Shown: piece by piece, positions 1 to 5,802 of the stretch
How positions within the stretch are numbered: position 1 is the first letter of the stretch
Layout: each line of letters starts with the position of its first letter
Notes under the pieces: model-generated
Database searches by the model: none
Seen by the model: the letters and a program-made list of their open reading frames with translations, nothing else
Told to the model about the DNA's origin: nothing
Position numbers and translations under genes: made by a program
From: BRHc4a sp049325055
Lineage (GTDB): Bacteria; Bacillota; Desulfotomaculia; Desulfotomaculales; Desulfocucumaceae
Reading direction: 5' to 3'
Length of the DNA stretch: 11,560 bases
NCBI GenBank assembly: GCA_049325055.1
Contig: JBMOPB010000023.1
Coordinates: forward strand, 1-11,560

Positions 1-391
1 GGAGTTCTATACCCCCTTGGGGAATGTGCTCGCCCCCGATGAGATGATTACGGCGGTCCATATACCGAAGCCTTCCCCCGCCGCAAGACAGACCTTTATC
101 AAGTTCACCCTGAGGAAGCCTGTGGACTTCGCCATTGTCAGCGTTGCATCGGCTATCATAGTTGATAAAGGGATCTGTTCCGATGCCGGTATTGTCCTGG
201 GGGCGGTTGCCCCCACCCCAGTCCGCGCCCTTAAAGCAGAGGAGTTTCTGAAAGGGAAAGAACTGTCCGAAGAGGCTGTGGCAGAAGCTGCAGGGCTTGC
301 ACTGGCCGGGGCAAAGCCCCTTTCCAAGAATGCGTATAAGGTGGAAATCGCGAAAACACTGGTAAAGAGGGCACTGATGGGTTTCGTTTGA
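1..391 (+). CDS. FAD-binding subunit of a molybdenum hydroxylase, 3' end only
   Basis: This is the last ~129 codons of a gene that begins before the window; the frame is open from base 2 and ends at TGA 389-391. The fragment matches the C-terminal domain of the medium, FAD-binding subunit of xanthine dehydrogenase/CO dehydrogenase-type enzymes: a GAVAPTPVRA strand-turn (about codon 68 of the visible part), then a helical segment with KGKELSEEAV and the closing KPLSKNAYKVEIAKTLVKRA. In the family this subunit passes electrons between the [2Fe-2S] centres and the acceptor through FAD. The FAD-binding motifs lie outside the window, so they cannot be checked. It is not a copy of the FAD subunit at 1128-2060: the two C-termini align in layout but differ in most residues. 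This means a second, paralogous molybdenum hydroxylase unit lies to the left. A TTG inside the fragment at 17 is not a credible start. Confidence 0.85.
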   Translation, partial: EFYTPLGNVLAPDEMITAVHIPKPSPAARQTFIKFTLRKPVDFAIVSVASAIIVDKGICSDAGIVLGAVAPTPVRALKAEEFLKGKELSEEAVAEAAGLALAGAKPLSKNAYKVEIAKTLVKRALMGFV

Positions 392-402
392 AATAAAAAA
401 TC

Positions 403-437
403 ACCCGGCCTTGAGATTAACAAGTGGTAATTTTTTT
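403..437 (+). terminator. Possible Rho-independent terminator after the first gene
   Basis: An imperfect hairpin is possible: ACC (403-405) and CTTG (410-413) can pair with CAAG (421-424) and GGT (426-428), and seven T follow at 431-437. The stem is interrupted and weak, so this is a tentative call. It would separate the upstream hydroxylase gene from the PadR gene. Confidence 0.35.
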
Positions 438-480
438 ATAATTATAGTACTATATAATATAGTAATATATATCATATTAG
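411..480 (+). promoter_or_regulatory. AT-rich promoter and probable operator in front of the PadR gene
   Basis: The 60 bases before the PadR gene are strongly AT-rich. They contain two perfect TATAAT boxes, at 437-442 and 453-458. TTGAGA at 411-416 could be a -35 element for the first, but the 20-base spacer is longer than the usual 17. A perfect 12-base palindrome, TATAGTACTATA (443-454), overlaps the second box. Its half-site TATAGTA recurs at 458-464, 15 bases after the first copy at 443-449. PadR proteins commonly bind AT-rich inverted repeats in their own promoters and repress themselves. Autoregulation, possibly extending to the downstream hydroxylase operon, is inferred and not shown. 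Confidence 0.5.
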
Positions 481-486
481 TTGGGG

Positions 487-1068
487 ATGATGCCGGTGTT
501 ATCGAATGTAGAAGTTGTATTGCTAAGTATTGTTAACGAAAAACCCTCCTATGCCTATGAAATAGATAAAACAATCGATAGCCGGGACATGAGGAGATGG
601 GTCAGGATCGGAGTGGCCTCTATATACCAGGTATTAAAGAGGTTAGAGGAAAAAAAATTGGTTTATTCAGAAAAAGAAAAGGAGGGTAGAATGCCGGACA
701 GGAATAGGTATTATATTACAGATTCTGGGAGGGCAGCCTTGGTTGAAGCTTCGCAAAGACTTCTTTCCAATCTCGAGTGGTATTACCTGGACTTAAACCT
801 TGGTTTGGAAATCTCTGATCTTCTGAGCCCGGGGGAAATAGCCGGATGTTTAACCAAAAGGCTTTACGCAGTGCAGGCAAATATAAAAAGATTAAATGAA
901 ATCTATTCAGCTGATAACGATATGGCATTTAAGAAAAAGGCCGTTATTAAATCTCTAATTTATTTCCGTGAGGCGGAAGAAAAGCTTTTGGAGGAATTGA
1001 TTAAGGAACGGGGACACACCGACAGAGGAACGGGGACACACCTGCTGAAGTTTGAGTCATCCTCTTAA
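487..1068 (+). CDS. PadR-family transcriptional regulator
   Basis: The 193-residue protein has the PadR winged-helix DNA-binding domain at its N-terminus: LLSIVNEKPSYAYEI (helix 1 region), IYQVLKRLEEKKLV (recognition helix and following turn, about residues 39-52), then the wing with DRNRYYITDSGRAAL. The C-terminal half (about 90-180) is the helical PadR dimerisation domain of the longer, Vir-like subfamily. Family members usually repress neighbouring genes and release DNA on binding a small, often phenolic, ligand. Here the gene sits directly before a molybdenum hydroxylase operon, its likely target. The start is uncertain: TTG 481, ATG 487, ATG 490 and GTG 496 share the frame, and the only Shine-Dalgarno-like run (GGGGAT, 483-488) best suits GTG 496. 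The last ~20 residues (ERGHTDRGTGTHL...) are not PadR sequence; they come from a tandem palindromic repeat that overwrites the gene end. Confidence 0.85.
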   Translation: MMPVLSNVEVVLLSIVNEKPSYAYEIDKTIDSRDMRRWVRIGVASIYQVLKRLEEKKLVYSEKEKEGRMPDRNRYYITDSGRAALVEASQRLLSNLEWYYLDLNLGLEISDLLSPGEIAGCLTKRLYAVQANIKRLNEIYSADNDMAFKKKAVIKSLIYFREAEEKLLEELIKERGHTDRGTGTHLLKFESSS

Positions 1069-1083
1069 GACATGAATGTCCCC
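1005..1083 (+). repeat. GGGGACA...TGTCCCC palindromic repeat, left arm duplicated
   Basis: GGAACGGGGACACACC occurs twice, exactly, at 1005-1020 and 1027-1042 (period 22). The complementary arm TGTCCCC is at 1077-1083, so GGGGACA at 1010-1016 or 1032-1038 can pair with it. The intervening sequence is degenerate compared with the compact copy at 2014-2044. The repeat covers the last codons, the stop codon and the start of the intergenic spacer of the PadR gene. It resembles REP-type dispersed palindromes in form. No transposase that might move them is present in the window. Confidence 0.75.
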
Positions 1084-1110
1084 GAATAGATATCCCCAAT
1101 TGAGAGTTAC

Positions 1111-1120
1111 AAAGGAGGTG
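1111..1120 (+). promoter_or_regulatory. Strong ribosome binding site of the FAD subunit gene
   Basis: AAAGGAGGTG is close to a perfect anti-16S match and lies 7 bases before ATG 1128, fixing that start. No convincing promoter is visible in the 59-base spacer after the PadR gene, so co-transcription with it is plausible. Confidence 0.8.
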
Positions 1121-1127
1121 GCTAAAG

Positions 1128-2060
1128 ATGTTTTTGAATCACTTTGAATATTTTGCTCCCAAAACGCCTGAAGAAGCGCTGGATTTGGCCGGCCGCCTGG
1201 GAAACAGGGCCAAAATACTGGCCGGCGGCACAGACTTGCTGGTTATGATGAAAGAAAAGATGGTCAAGCCGGAATACTTGATCGACATCAATGATGTGGA
1301 TGACTTTAAAGGTATCTCCTACGAGCCGGGTAATGGCGCCATCATCGGTGCAGCCACAAAAATTTCGGAAATTGAGCATTCAGATTTAATCAGGGAAAAA
1401 TACTTTGCCCTCTATAAAGCGGCGGGTGAACTGGGTTCAGTGCAGGTAAGGTCCATGGCCACTATCGGAGGCAACAGCTGTCATGCTTCTCCGGCGGCGG
1501 AAACTCCCCCGCCACTGATTGCCCTTAACGCAAAAGTTGTGATCAGCAGCATTTCCGGGGATAGAGAGCTGCCCTTGGAAGAATTTATTTTGGGTAACCG
1601 TAAAAACGCCCTGGCGGAAGGGGAAATTCTGGCCAAATTTATTCTGCCGGAGCCGGATCCAAGATCAGCCAGCCGCTATATGTACATTGGGCTTAGAGAC
1701 GCCATGGAAATAGATGCTGTTAATATGGCTGTCAATTTAGTGCTGGAGGATGATGGCCGCACTGTTAAAACTCTGAGGATTGTGATGGGATCAGTTGCCC
1801 CTGCGCCTTTGTTGGCGGCAGAAGCCGCAGGTATCCTTACGGGGCGGGAGTTTAGCGACGAATTGGTGGAAAAGGCGGCTGAAGCAGCTTCCTGCGAAGC
1901 CAGGCCTATTTCTGATATCCGTGCTTCAGCGGAATACCGGCGCGAAGTAGTTGCAGTGCTGGCCCGCAGGCTGCTTCGGGAGGCGTTTGGAGCCGCGTCC
2001 GGTTCTGAAGAAAGGGGACACACCTCCTTCGGAGGAATGTCCCCAATTAAGGTGGTGTAA
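1128..2060 (+). CDS. Molybdenum hydroxylase, FAD-binding (medium) subunit
   Basis: A 310-residue protein of the CoxM/XdhB family. The two FAD-binding motifs are intact: AKILAGGTDLLV (about residues 28-39) and ATIGGNSCHASPAAE (about 111-125). The C-terminal domain (about 175-285) includes IVMGSVAPAPL and SDIRASAEYRREVV, typical of the CO-dehydrogenase flavoprotein C-terminal domain. It would carry electrons from the [2Fe-2S] subunit to an external acceptor. It lacks the extra cysteine-rich [4Fe-4S] insertion that marks the 4-hydroxybenzoyl-CoA reductase beta subunit, which argues against that enzyme. Family members normally end near the LLREAFG segment (about residue 286). Here ~24 further residues follow, of which ERGHTSFGGMSPI is encoded by a palindromic repeat. 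The gene is first in the three-gene operon, and its stop (TAA 2058-2060) is 3 bases before the next ATG. Confidence 0.9.
   Translation: MFLNHFEYFAPKTPEEALDLAGRLGNRAKILAGGTDLLVMMKEKMVKPEYLIDINDVDDFKGISYEPGNGAIIGAATKISEIEHSDLIREKYFALYKAAGELGSVQVRSMATIGGNSCHASPAAETPPPLIALNAKVVISSISGDRELPLEEFILGNRKNALAEGEILAKFILPEPDPRSASRYMYIGLRDAMEIDAVNMAVNLVLEDDGRTVKTLRIVMGSVAPAPLLAAEAAGILTGREFSDELVEKAAEAASCEARPISDIRASAEYRREVVAVLARRLLREAFGAASGSEERGHTSFGGMSPIKVV
2014..2044 (+). repeat. Compact REP-like palindrome inside the 3' end of the FAD subunit gene
   Basis: The outer stem GGGGACA (2014-2020) pairs with TGTCCCC (2038-2044). After a 2-by-2 internal loop (CA/AA), CCTCC (2023-2027) pairs with GGAGG (2031-2035) around a TTC loop. 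This is 12 base pairs in 31 bases. It is the intact form of the repeat that is degenerate at 1005-1083. It is translated in frame as part of the protein and sits just upstream of the next gene's ribosome binding site (about 2049-2057). In mRNA it could therefore affect transcript ends or translation of the next gene. That effect is inferred. Confidence 0.85.
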
Positions 2061-2063
2061 TTG

Positions 2064-2549
2064 ATGAAACAATTGATTGAATTGGAAATAAACGGCCGTA
2101 TCTTTGAAGTGCCCGTTAACCCAAAGGATTTGCTTGTAGACGTGATTAGGAGCAAAGTAGGTCTTACCGGCACCAAGAAGGGCTGCGGACAGGGAGACTG
2201 CGGCGCCTGTACGGTGTTAATCGATGGTAAGCCGGTGCTCTCCTGTATTACGCTGGCCATTGCCTGCCAGGGCAAAAAAATTACCACCATTGAGGGTATG
2301 GTGTCTGAAGATGGCAAGCTCCACCCGATTCAACAGTCTTTTGTCGATCATGGAGCAGTGCAGTGCGGTTTTTGCACACCGGGAATGATTCTTACAGCAA
2401 AAGCGCTGCTGGACAGTAATCCCCACCCCGGCGAGGAAGAAATAAAGCGCGGCATTGCCGGCAACATTTGCCGCTGCACCGGCTATAAAAAAATAGTCGA
2501 GGCAATTGGCGCCGCTGCCGAAAACATGTCCACTGAGGGGGTGAAGTGA
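2064..2549 (+). CDS. Molybdenum hydroxylase, [2Fe-2S] (small) subunit
   Basis: A 161-residue iron-sulfur subunit of the CoxS/XdhC-like type, complete and of normal length. The N-terminal plant-ferredoxin-like domain has its four cysteines in GCGQGDCGAC and VLSC (residues 41, 46, 49, 61). The C-terminal four-helix domain has QCGFC (101, 104) and ICRC (136, 138), binding the second cluster next to the molybdopterin. All eight ligands are present. It relays electrons from the molybdenum site to the FAD subunit. ATG 2064 is chosen over TTG 2061 because AAGGTGGTG (2049-2057) is better spaced from it. The stop overlaps the next start by one base (TGATG, 2547-2551), indicating translational coupling and fixed stoichiometry. 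Confidence 0.93.
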   Translation: MKQLIELEINGRIFEVPVNPKDLLVDVIRSKVGLTGTKKGCGQGDCGACTVLIDGKPVLSCITLAIACQGKKITTIEGMVSEDGKLHPIQQSFVDHGAVQCGFCTPGMILTAKALLDSNPHPGEEEIKRGIAGNICRCTGYKKIVEAIGAAAENMSTEGVK

Positions 2550-4882
2550 TGAATAAAAATTTTACCCAGGTAGGAAGAAGTGTGCCGCGGAAAGAGGCCC
2601 CTTTAAAAGTCAAAGGCGAAGCCATATATACAGGCGATATGGTGCTGCCCCGCATGGCTTACGGAAAAATAAAGCGCAGCCCGTATGCCCATGCCATCAT
2701 TAAAAAGATCGATTACAGCAAAGCTCTCGCGCTGCCGGGAGTTCTGGCGGTAGTTACCGGAGATGAAGCTCCAAACAAATGGGGTATCGTTCCCCAGACA
2801 GCAAATGAGGTTGCCCTGGCCGTAGGCAAAGTCCGCTTCTGCGGCGAGGGTGTGGCCGCCGTTGCCGCCATCGATGAAGAAACCGCCGAGGCCGCCCTTG
2901 ATTTAATTGAGGTGGAATATGATCCCCTGCCGGTGCTGCTTGACCCGCTGGAGGCCATTGAGCGCGCAAATGAAGTGCGTATACATGAAGATGCTCCGGA
3001 TAATATATTGCACTCAGGCGACCAGCTGTTCGGCGACCCGGACAAGGCATTTGCCCAGTGTGCTTATATATTGGAAAAAGAATTTCATACTTCTTACGTA
3101 AACCACGCCTTTTTGGAGCCGCATACCGCACTGGCCAGTTATGATACCCAAAGCGGGCAGCTGACGGTGTATTCAAGCACCCAGATCGCCCATTATCTGC
3201 ACCGGCAGCTGTCGATCGTTTTAGATATGCCTATGAGTAAAATCCGTGTTATACTTCCAGCGATAGGCGGCGGTTTTGGCGGCAAGGGCGAGGCAAACCC
3301 GGCAGAATTTTGCGCCGCCCTGCTGTCAAGGAAGATTGGCAGGCCGGTCAAAGTGACCTTTGAGCGCAGTGAGGTTTTCGCCACCAACAAAGGCCGGCAC
3401 CCATGTCATATGAAGATGAAAATCGGCCTGGACAAAGACGGTTATATTCAGGCCGTGGATTTTGACAATACTTTGGACGGCGGCGCATACGCAGGCTGGG
3501 GCATGGTGGTTATGTTCTACACCGCCTCCATGATCCACCTGCCCTACAAGGTGCCCAACGCCCGCGCCCGGGTAAGGCGTGTTTATACCAACAAGCCCAC
3601 CTGCGGCGCCATGCGCGGTCTCGGCGGGGTTCAGCCCAGGTTCGCCATGGAGTGCATGCTGGATGAGATGGCCGAAATGATGGGCGTCAGCCCGTACGAT
3701 CTTAAAATGAAAAACGCCATAGAATCAGGCTATATCAGCGTGAGCAACCTCCACGTCCCGCATACAGAGTACAAGAAATGCCTGCAGACTGCAGTCGAAA
3801 AATCCGGCTACCTTGAAAAACACGGCAGGCTGCCTTTCGGTAAAGGCATCGGGCTGGCCGGCGGCTATTATATTTCCGGCACAGCCTATACACTCTACCA
3901 GGCTTACAAGCCGCATACCACGGTGCTGATCCGGGTAGATACCGAGGGAGGGGTGACACTTCACTGCGCGGCTGCAGATATCGGCCAGGGGTGCAACACC
4001 GTGATGGCCCAGATGGCTGCCGAGGCGCTGGGAGTCCATTACGAAGATGTGCACGTCGTGTCGGGCGACACTGAAACGGGCACCTTCGATCTGGGCAGCT
4101 TTGCCAGCCGGCTGACCTATGCATCCGGGGCGGCAATCAGGGAGGCAGCCGGGGAAATAAATAAAAAGCTTAAAGAGGTGGCTGCCGGCATGGTGGGCTG
4201 CAGGGCCGACCAATTAGAAGTAAAAAACCGCCGGTTCTATTCCAGATTTGAACCCAGAATGGCCATTGAGTGGGAAAAAGTCGTTGATGTATATACCAAT
4301 ACCGTTGGGACACTGGTCGGTATCGGGCACTTCTCTCCACCACGGCTCAAAGGGATTGATCTCAGCCGCGGCGTTAGAGTCCAGGGCGCTAACATAGGTC
4401 ACTCCCCAACATTTGGCTTCAGCTGTCAAATAATCGAGGTAGATGTGGATTTGGAAACCGGCAAGGTCCGGGTGGTCAAGGTAACCGAGGCCGGGGACTG
4501 TGGTCAGGCAGTCAACCCCATGAGTGTGGAGGGACAGGTGGAAGGGTCCATACTATTTGGCATGGGGCAGGCCCTTTACGAAGAAATGAAGATAAGCCCT
4601 GAAGGAAGGATTATAAACGCATCCTTACATGATTACAAGGTGCCGACTGCCATGGAGCTTCCGGAAATAGACTCAACCATAGTAGACAGCTACGATCCGA
4701 CAGCTCCCTTTGGGGTTAAGGAATCGGGCGAAGGCCCCATTCAACCGACCATCCCGGCTATTGCCAACGCTGTGTACGATGCCATCGGGGTGAGGTTTAC
4801 CGATTTGCCCATTACCCCTGAAAAGGTTCTTAAGGCCTTAAAGGAAAAAAGAACTGCCAACTGTAAATGCTGCGGATCTTAG
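2549..4882 (+). CDS. Molybdenum hydroxylase, molybdopterin-binding (large) catalytic subunit
   Basis: A 777-residue protein, the usual length for the family. The N-terminal aldehyde oxidase/xanthine dehydrogenase a/b-hammerhead domain (about 15-130) starts near PRKEAPLKVKGEAIYTGDM. The molybdopterin-binding domain follows, with GGGFGGK (about 240-246), AMRGLGGVQ (about 354-362) and DIGQGCNTVMAQMAAE (about 478-493). The closing GVKESGEGP (from about 722) carries the glutamate, about residue 725, that acts as catalytic base in this superfamily. The aerobic CO dehydrogenase active-site signature AYRCSFR is absent, so this is not a CO dehydrogenase. The substrate (purine, aldehyde, N-heterocycle or other) cannot be assigned. 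The start is ATG 2549 with GAGGGGGTG just upstream, rather than GTG 2546. The C-terminus ends unusually in CKCC. No cofactor maturation gene is present nearby. Confidence 0.93.
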   Translation: MNKNFTQVGRSVPRKEAPLKVKGEAIYTGDMVLPRMAYGKIKRSPYAHAIIKKIDYSKALALPGVLAVVTGDEAPNKWGIVPQTANEVALAVGKVRFCGEGVAAVAAIDEETAEAALDLIEVEYDPLPVLLDPLEAIERANEVRIHEDAPDNILHSGDQLFGDPDKAFAQCAYILEKEFHTSYVNHAFLEPHTALASYDTQSGQLTVYSSTQIAHYLHRQLSIVLDMPMSKIRVILPAIGGGFGGKGEANPAEFCAALLSRKIGRPVKVTFERSEVFATNKGRHPCHMKMKIGLDKDGYIQAVDFDNTLDGGAYAGWGMVVMFYTASMIHLPYKVPNARARVRRVYTNKPTCGAMRGLGGVQPRFAMECMLDEMAEMMGVSPYDLKMKNAIESGYISVSNLHVPHTEYKKCLQTAVEKSGYLEKHGRLPFGKGIGLAGGYYISGTAYTLYQAYKPHTTVLIRVDTEGGVTLHCAAADIGQGCNTVMAQMAAEALGVHYEDVHVVSGDTETGTFDLGSFASRLTYASGAAIREAAGEINKKLKEVAAGMVGCRADQLEVKNRRFYSRFEPRMAIEWEKVVDVYTNTVGTLVGIGHFSPPRLKGIDLSRGVRVQGANIGHSPTFGFSCQIIEVDVDLETGKVRVVKVTEAGDCGQAVNPMSVEGQVEGSILFGMGQALYEEMKISPEGRIINASLHDYKVPTAMELPEIDSTIVDSYDPTAPFGVKESGEGPIQPTIPAIANAVYDAIGVRFTDLPITPEKVLKALKEKRTANCKCCGS

Positions 4883-4887
4883 TGTAC

Positions 4888-4912
4888 CACCCCCATTGCT
4901 ACAATGAGGGTG
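4888..4912 (+). terminator. Hairpin after the hydroxylase operon, possible terminator
   Basis: CACCCCCATTG (4888-4898) and CAATGAGGGTG (4902-4912) form an 11-base-pair stem with one mismatch around a three-base loop, six bases after the stop. The following sequence is AT-rich but has no run of T directly behind the stem; the first T5 is about 14 bases later. It may attenuate or protect the transcript rather than terminate efficiently. Confidence 0.45.
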
Positions 4913-4967
4913 AAAATTACATTACTTTTTGGTTAAATACTTTTAAGTCAAATGGGGGCGCTCCAAT

Positions 4968-5717
4968 ATGCAATTAAGCCAAAAAGTTGCCATAGTAACC
5001 GGTGGAGGCGGAGGATTTGGACGGAAAATAAGTTTAACGCTGGCCCGGGCAGGAGCATTATTAGCTGTTGTAGACAAAGATCCAGTAAAGGCAGAGGAAG
5101 TGGCAAGGCAGGTTGAAGCTTTGGGAAGTGATGCCGCCGCCTTTGAGCTGGATATTTCAAAAGTTGATCAGATAGGGTCTACGATTGAAAAAGCAATAGA
5201 AAAATTCAGAGGTATAGACATTCTTGTTAATAATGCTGGTGTAACACTGGCAAAACCGGCCGTGGACGTAACTGAGGCGGATTGGACCAGGGTCATGGAT
5301 GTCAACTTGAAGGGGGCCTTTTTTACGGCTCAAGCGGTAGGGCAGGAAATGATTAAACGTGGGGGGGGAAATATCGTCAATATTGCTTCCGTAAATGCCT
5401 TCATAGCAGAAATAAATACTGCGGTTTACTCGGTAAGCAAGGCGGGTTTAGTCAACTTAACACGAAGCTTGGCCCGGGAATGGGCCATGTACAATGTCCG
5501 AGTTAATGCGGTGGCTCCTGGCTATGCCAGAACCCCACTTACTGAGTTTTTATTGGAACAGGAAAAGATGGTCAGCTCATTATTGAAGCGCATCCCGTTA
5601 CGGCGCTTTTGTACAGCCGAGGACGTGGCTCAGGCGGTTCTATATCTTGTATCAGATGTTTCTTCATTCGTGACGGGCCAAGTTATCGTGATTGATGGCG
5701 GGCAGACAACCGCTTGA
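4968..5717 (+). CDS. Short-chain dehydrogenase/reductase, FabG-like
   Basis: A 249-residue classical SDR, complete. The cofactor motif TGGGGGFG is at 11-18, NNAG at 88-91, the structural Asn in MDVNLKG at 113, and the catalytic Ser141, Tyr154 and Lys158 are all in place (YSVSK). VNAVAPGYARTPL and the C-terminal TGQVIVIDGG are typical. Asp36 at the end of the second strand (VVDKD) suggests NAD(H) rather than NADP(H); this is inferred from the family. It probably interconverts a hydroxy and keto group on an alicyclic or acyl-CoA substrate. FabG function in fatty acid synthesis is possible, but no acyl carrier protein or other fab gene is near. The start at ATG 4968 has GGGGG (4954-4958) as a weak ribosome site. 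It lies between the hydroxylase operon and the acyl-CoA synthetase genes, in the same direction. Confidence 0.9.
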   Translation: MQLSQKVAIVTGGGGGFGRKISLTLARAGALLAVVDKDPVKAEEVARQVEALGSDAAAFELDISKVDQIGSTIEKAIEKFRGIDILVNNAGVTLAKPAVDVTEADWTRVMDVNLKGAFFTAQAVGQEMIKRGGGNIVNIASVNAFIAEINTAVYSVSKAGLVNLTRSLAREWAMYNVRVNAVAPGYARTPLTEFLLEQEKMVSSLLKRIPLRRFCTAEDVAQAVLYLVSDVSSFVTGQVIVIDGGQTTA

Positions 5718-5742
5718 AAGGAAAAGGTGAAGAATCTATAAT
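5714..5742 (+). promoter_or_regulatory. Sigma-A-type promoter for the acyl-CoA synthetase genes
   Basis: TTGAAA (5714-5719), a 17-base spacer and a perfect TATAAT (5737-5742) give the best promoter in the window. Its -35 box overlaps the stop codon of the dehydrogenase gene. Transcription would start near 5749, leaving a leader of about 50 bases. The synthetase pair can therefore be expressed separately from the upstream genes. Confidence 0.65.
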
Positions 5743-5802
5743 TATATTGCCTGTTGACAACTGGAAATTCAGTAAACCAGATGAAACTGAGGAGAGATGT
5801 GT

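Noticed and set aside
7..423. Long minus-strand open frame opposite the first gene
   Set aside because: It is the shadow of a well-supported FAD subunit on the plus strand, has low-complexity Ser/Ala composition and no ribosome site.
1005..1083. CRISPR-like array from the two exact 16-base repeats
   Set aside because: Only two copies with a 6-base gap, overlapping a coding end, and the unit matches the palindromic repeat at 2014-2044 instead.
1128..2060. 4-hydroxybenzoyl-CoA reductase beta subunit
   Set aside because: The cysteine-rich insertion that binds a [4Fe-4S] cluster in that enzyme is missing.
1676..2317. 213-codon minus-strand open frame across the FAD and iron-sulfur subunit genes
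   Set aside because: It spans two confidently assigned genes and their junction, matches no family I recognise, and is rich in Ser/Thr as expected for antisense of GC-biased codons.
3725..4213. 162-codon minus-strand open frame inside the large subunit gene
   Set aside because: Antisense to conserved molybdopterin-binding sequence; no start signal and no recognisable domain.
2549..4882. Aerobic CO dehydrogenase large subunit
   Set aside because: The overall fold fits, but the AYRCSFR active-site loop with its cysteine is replaced by AMRGLGGVQ.
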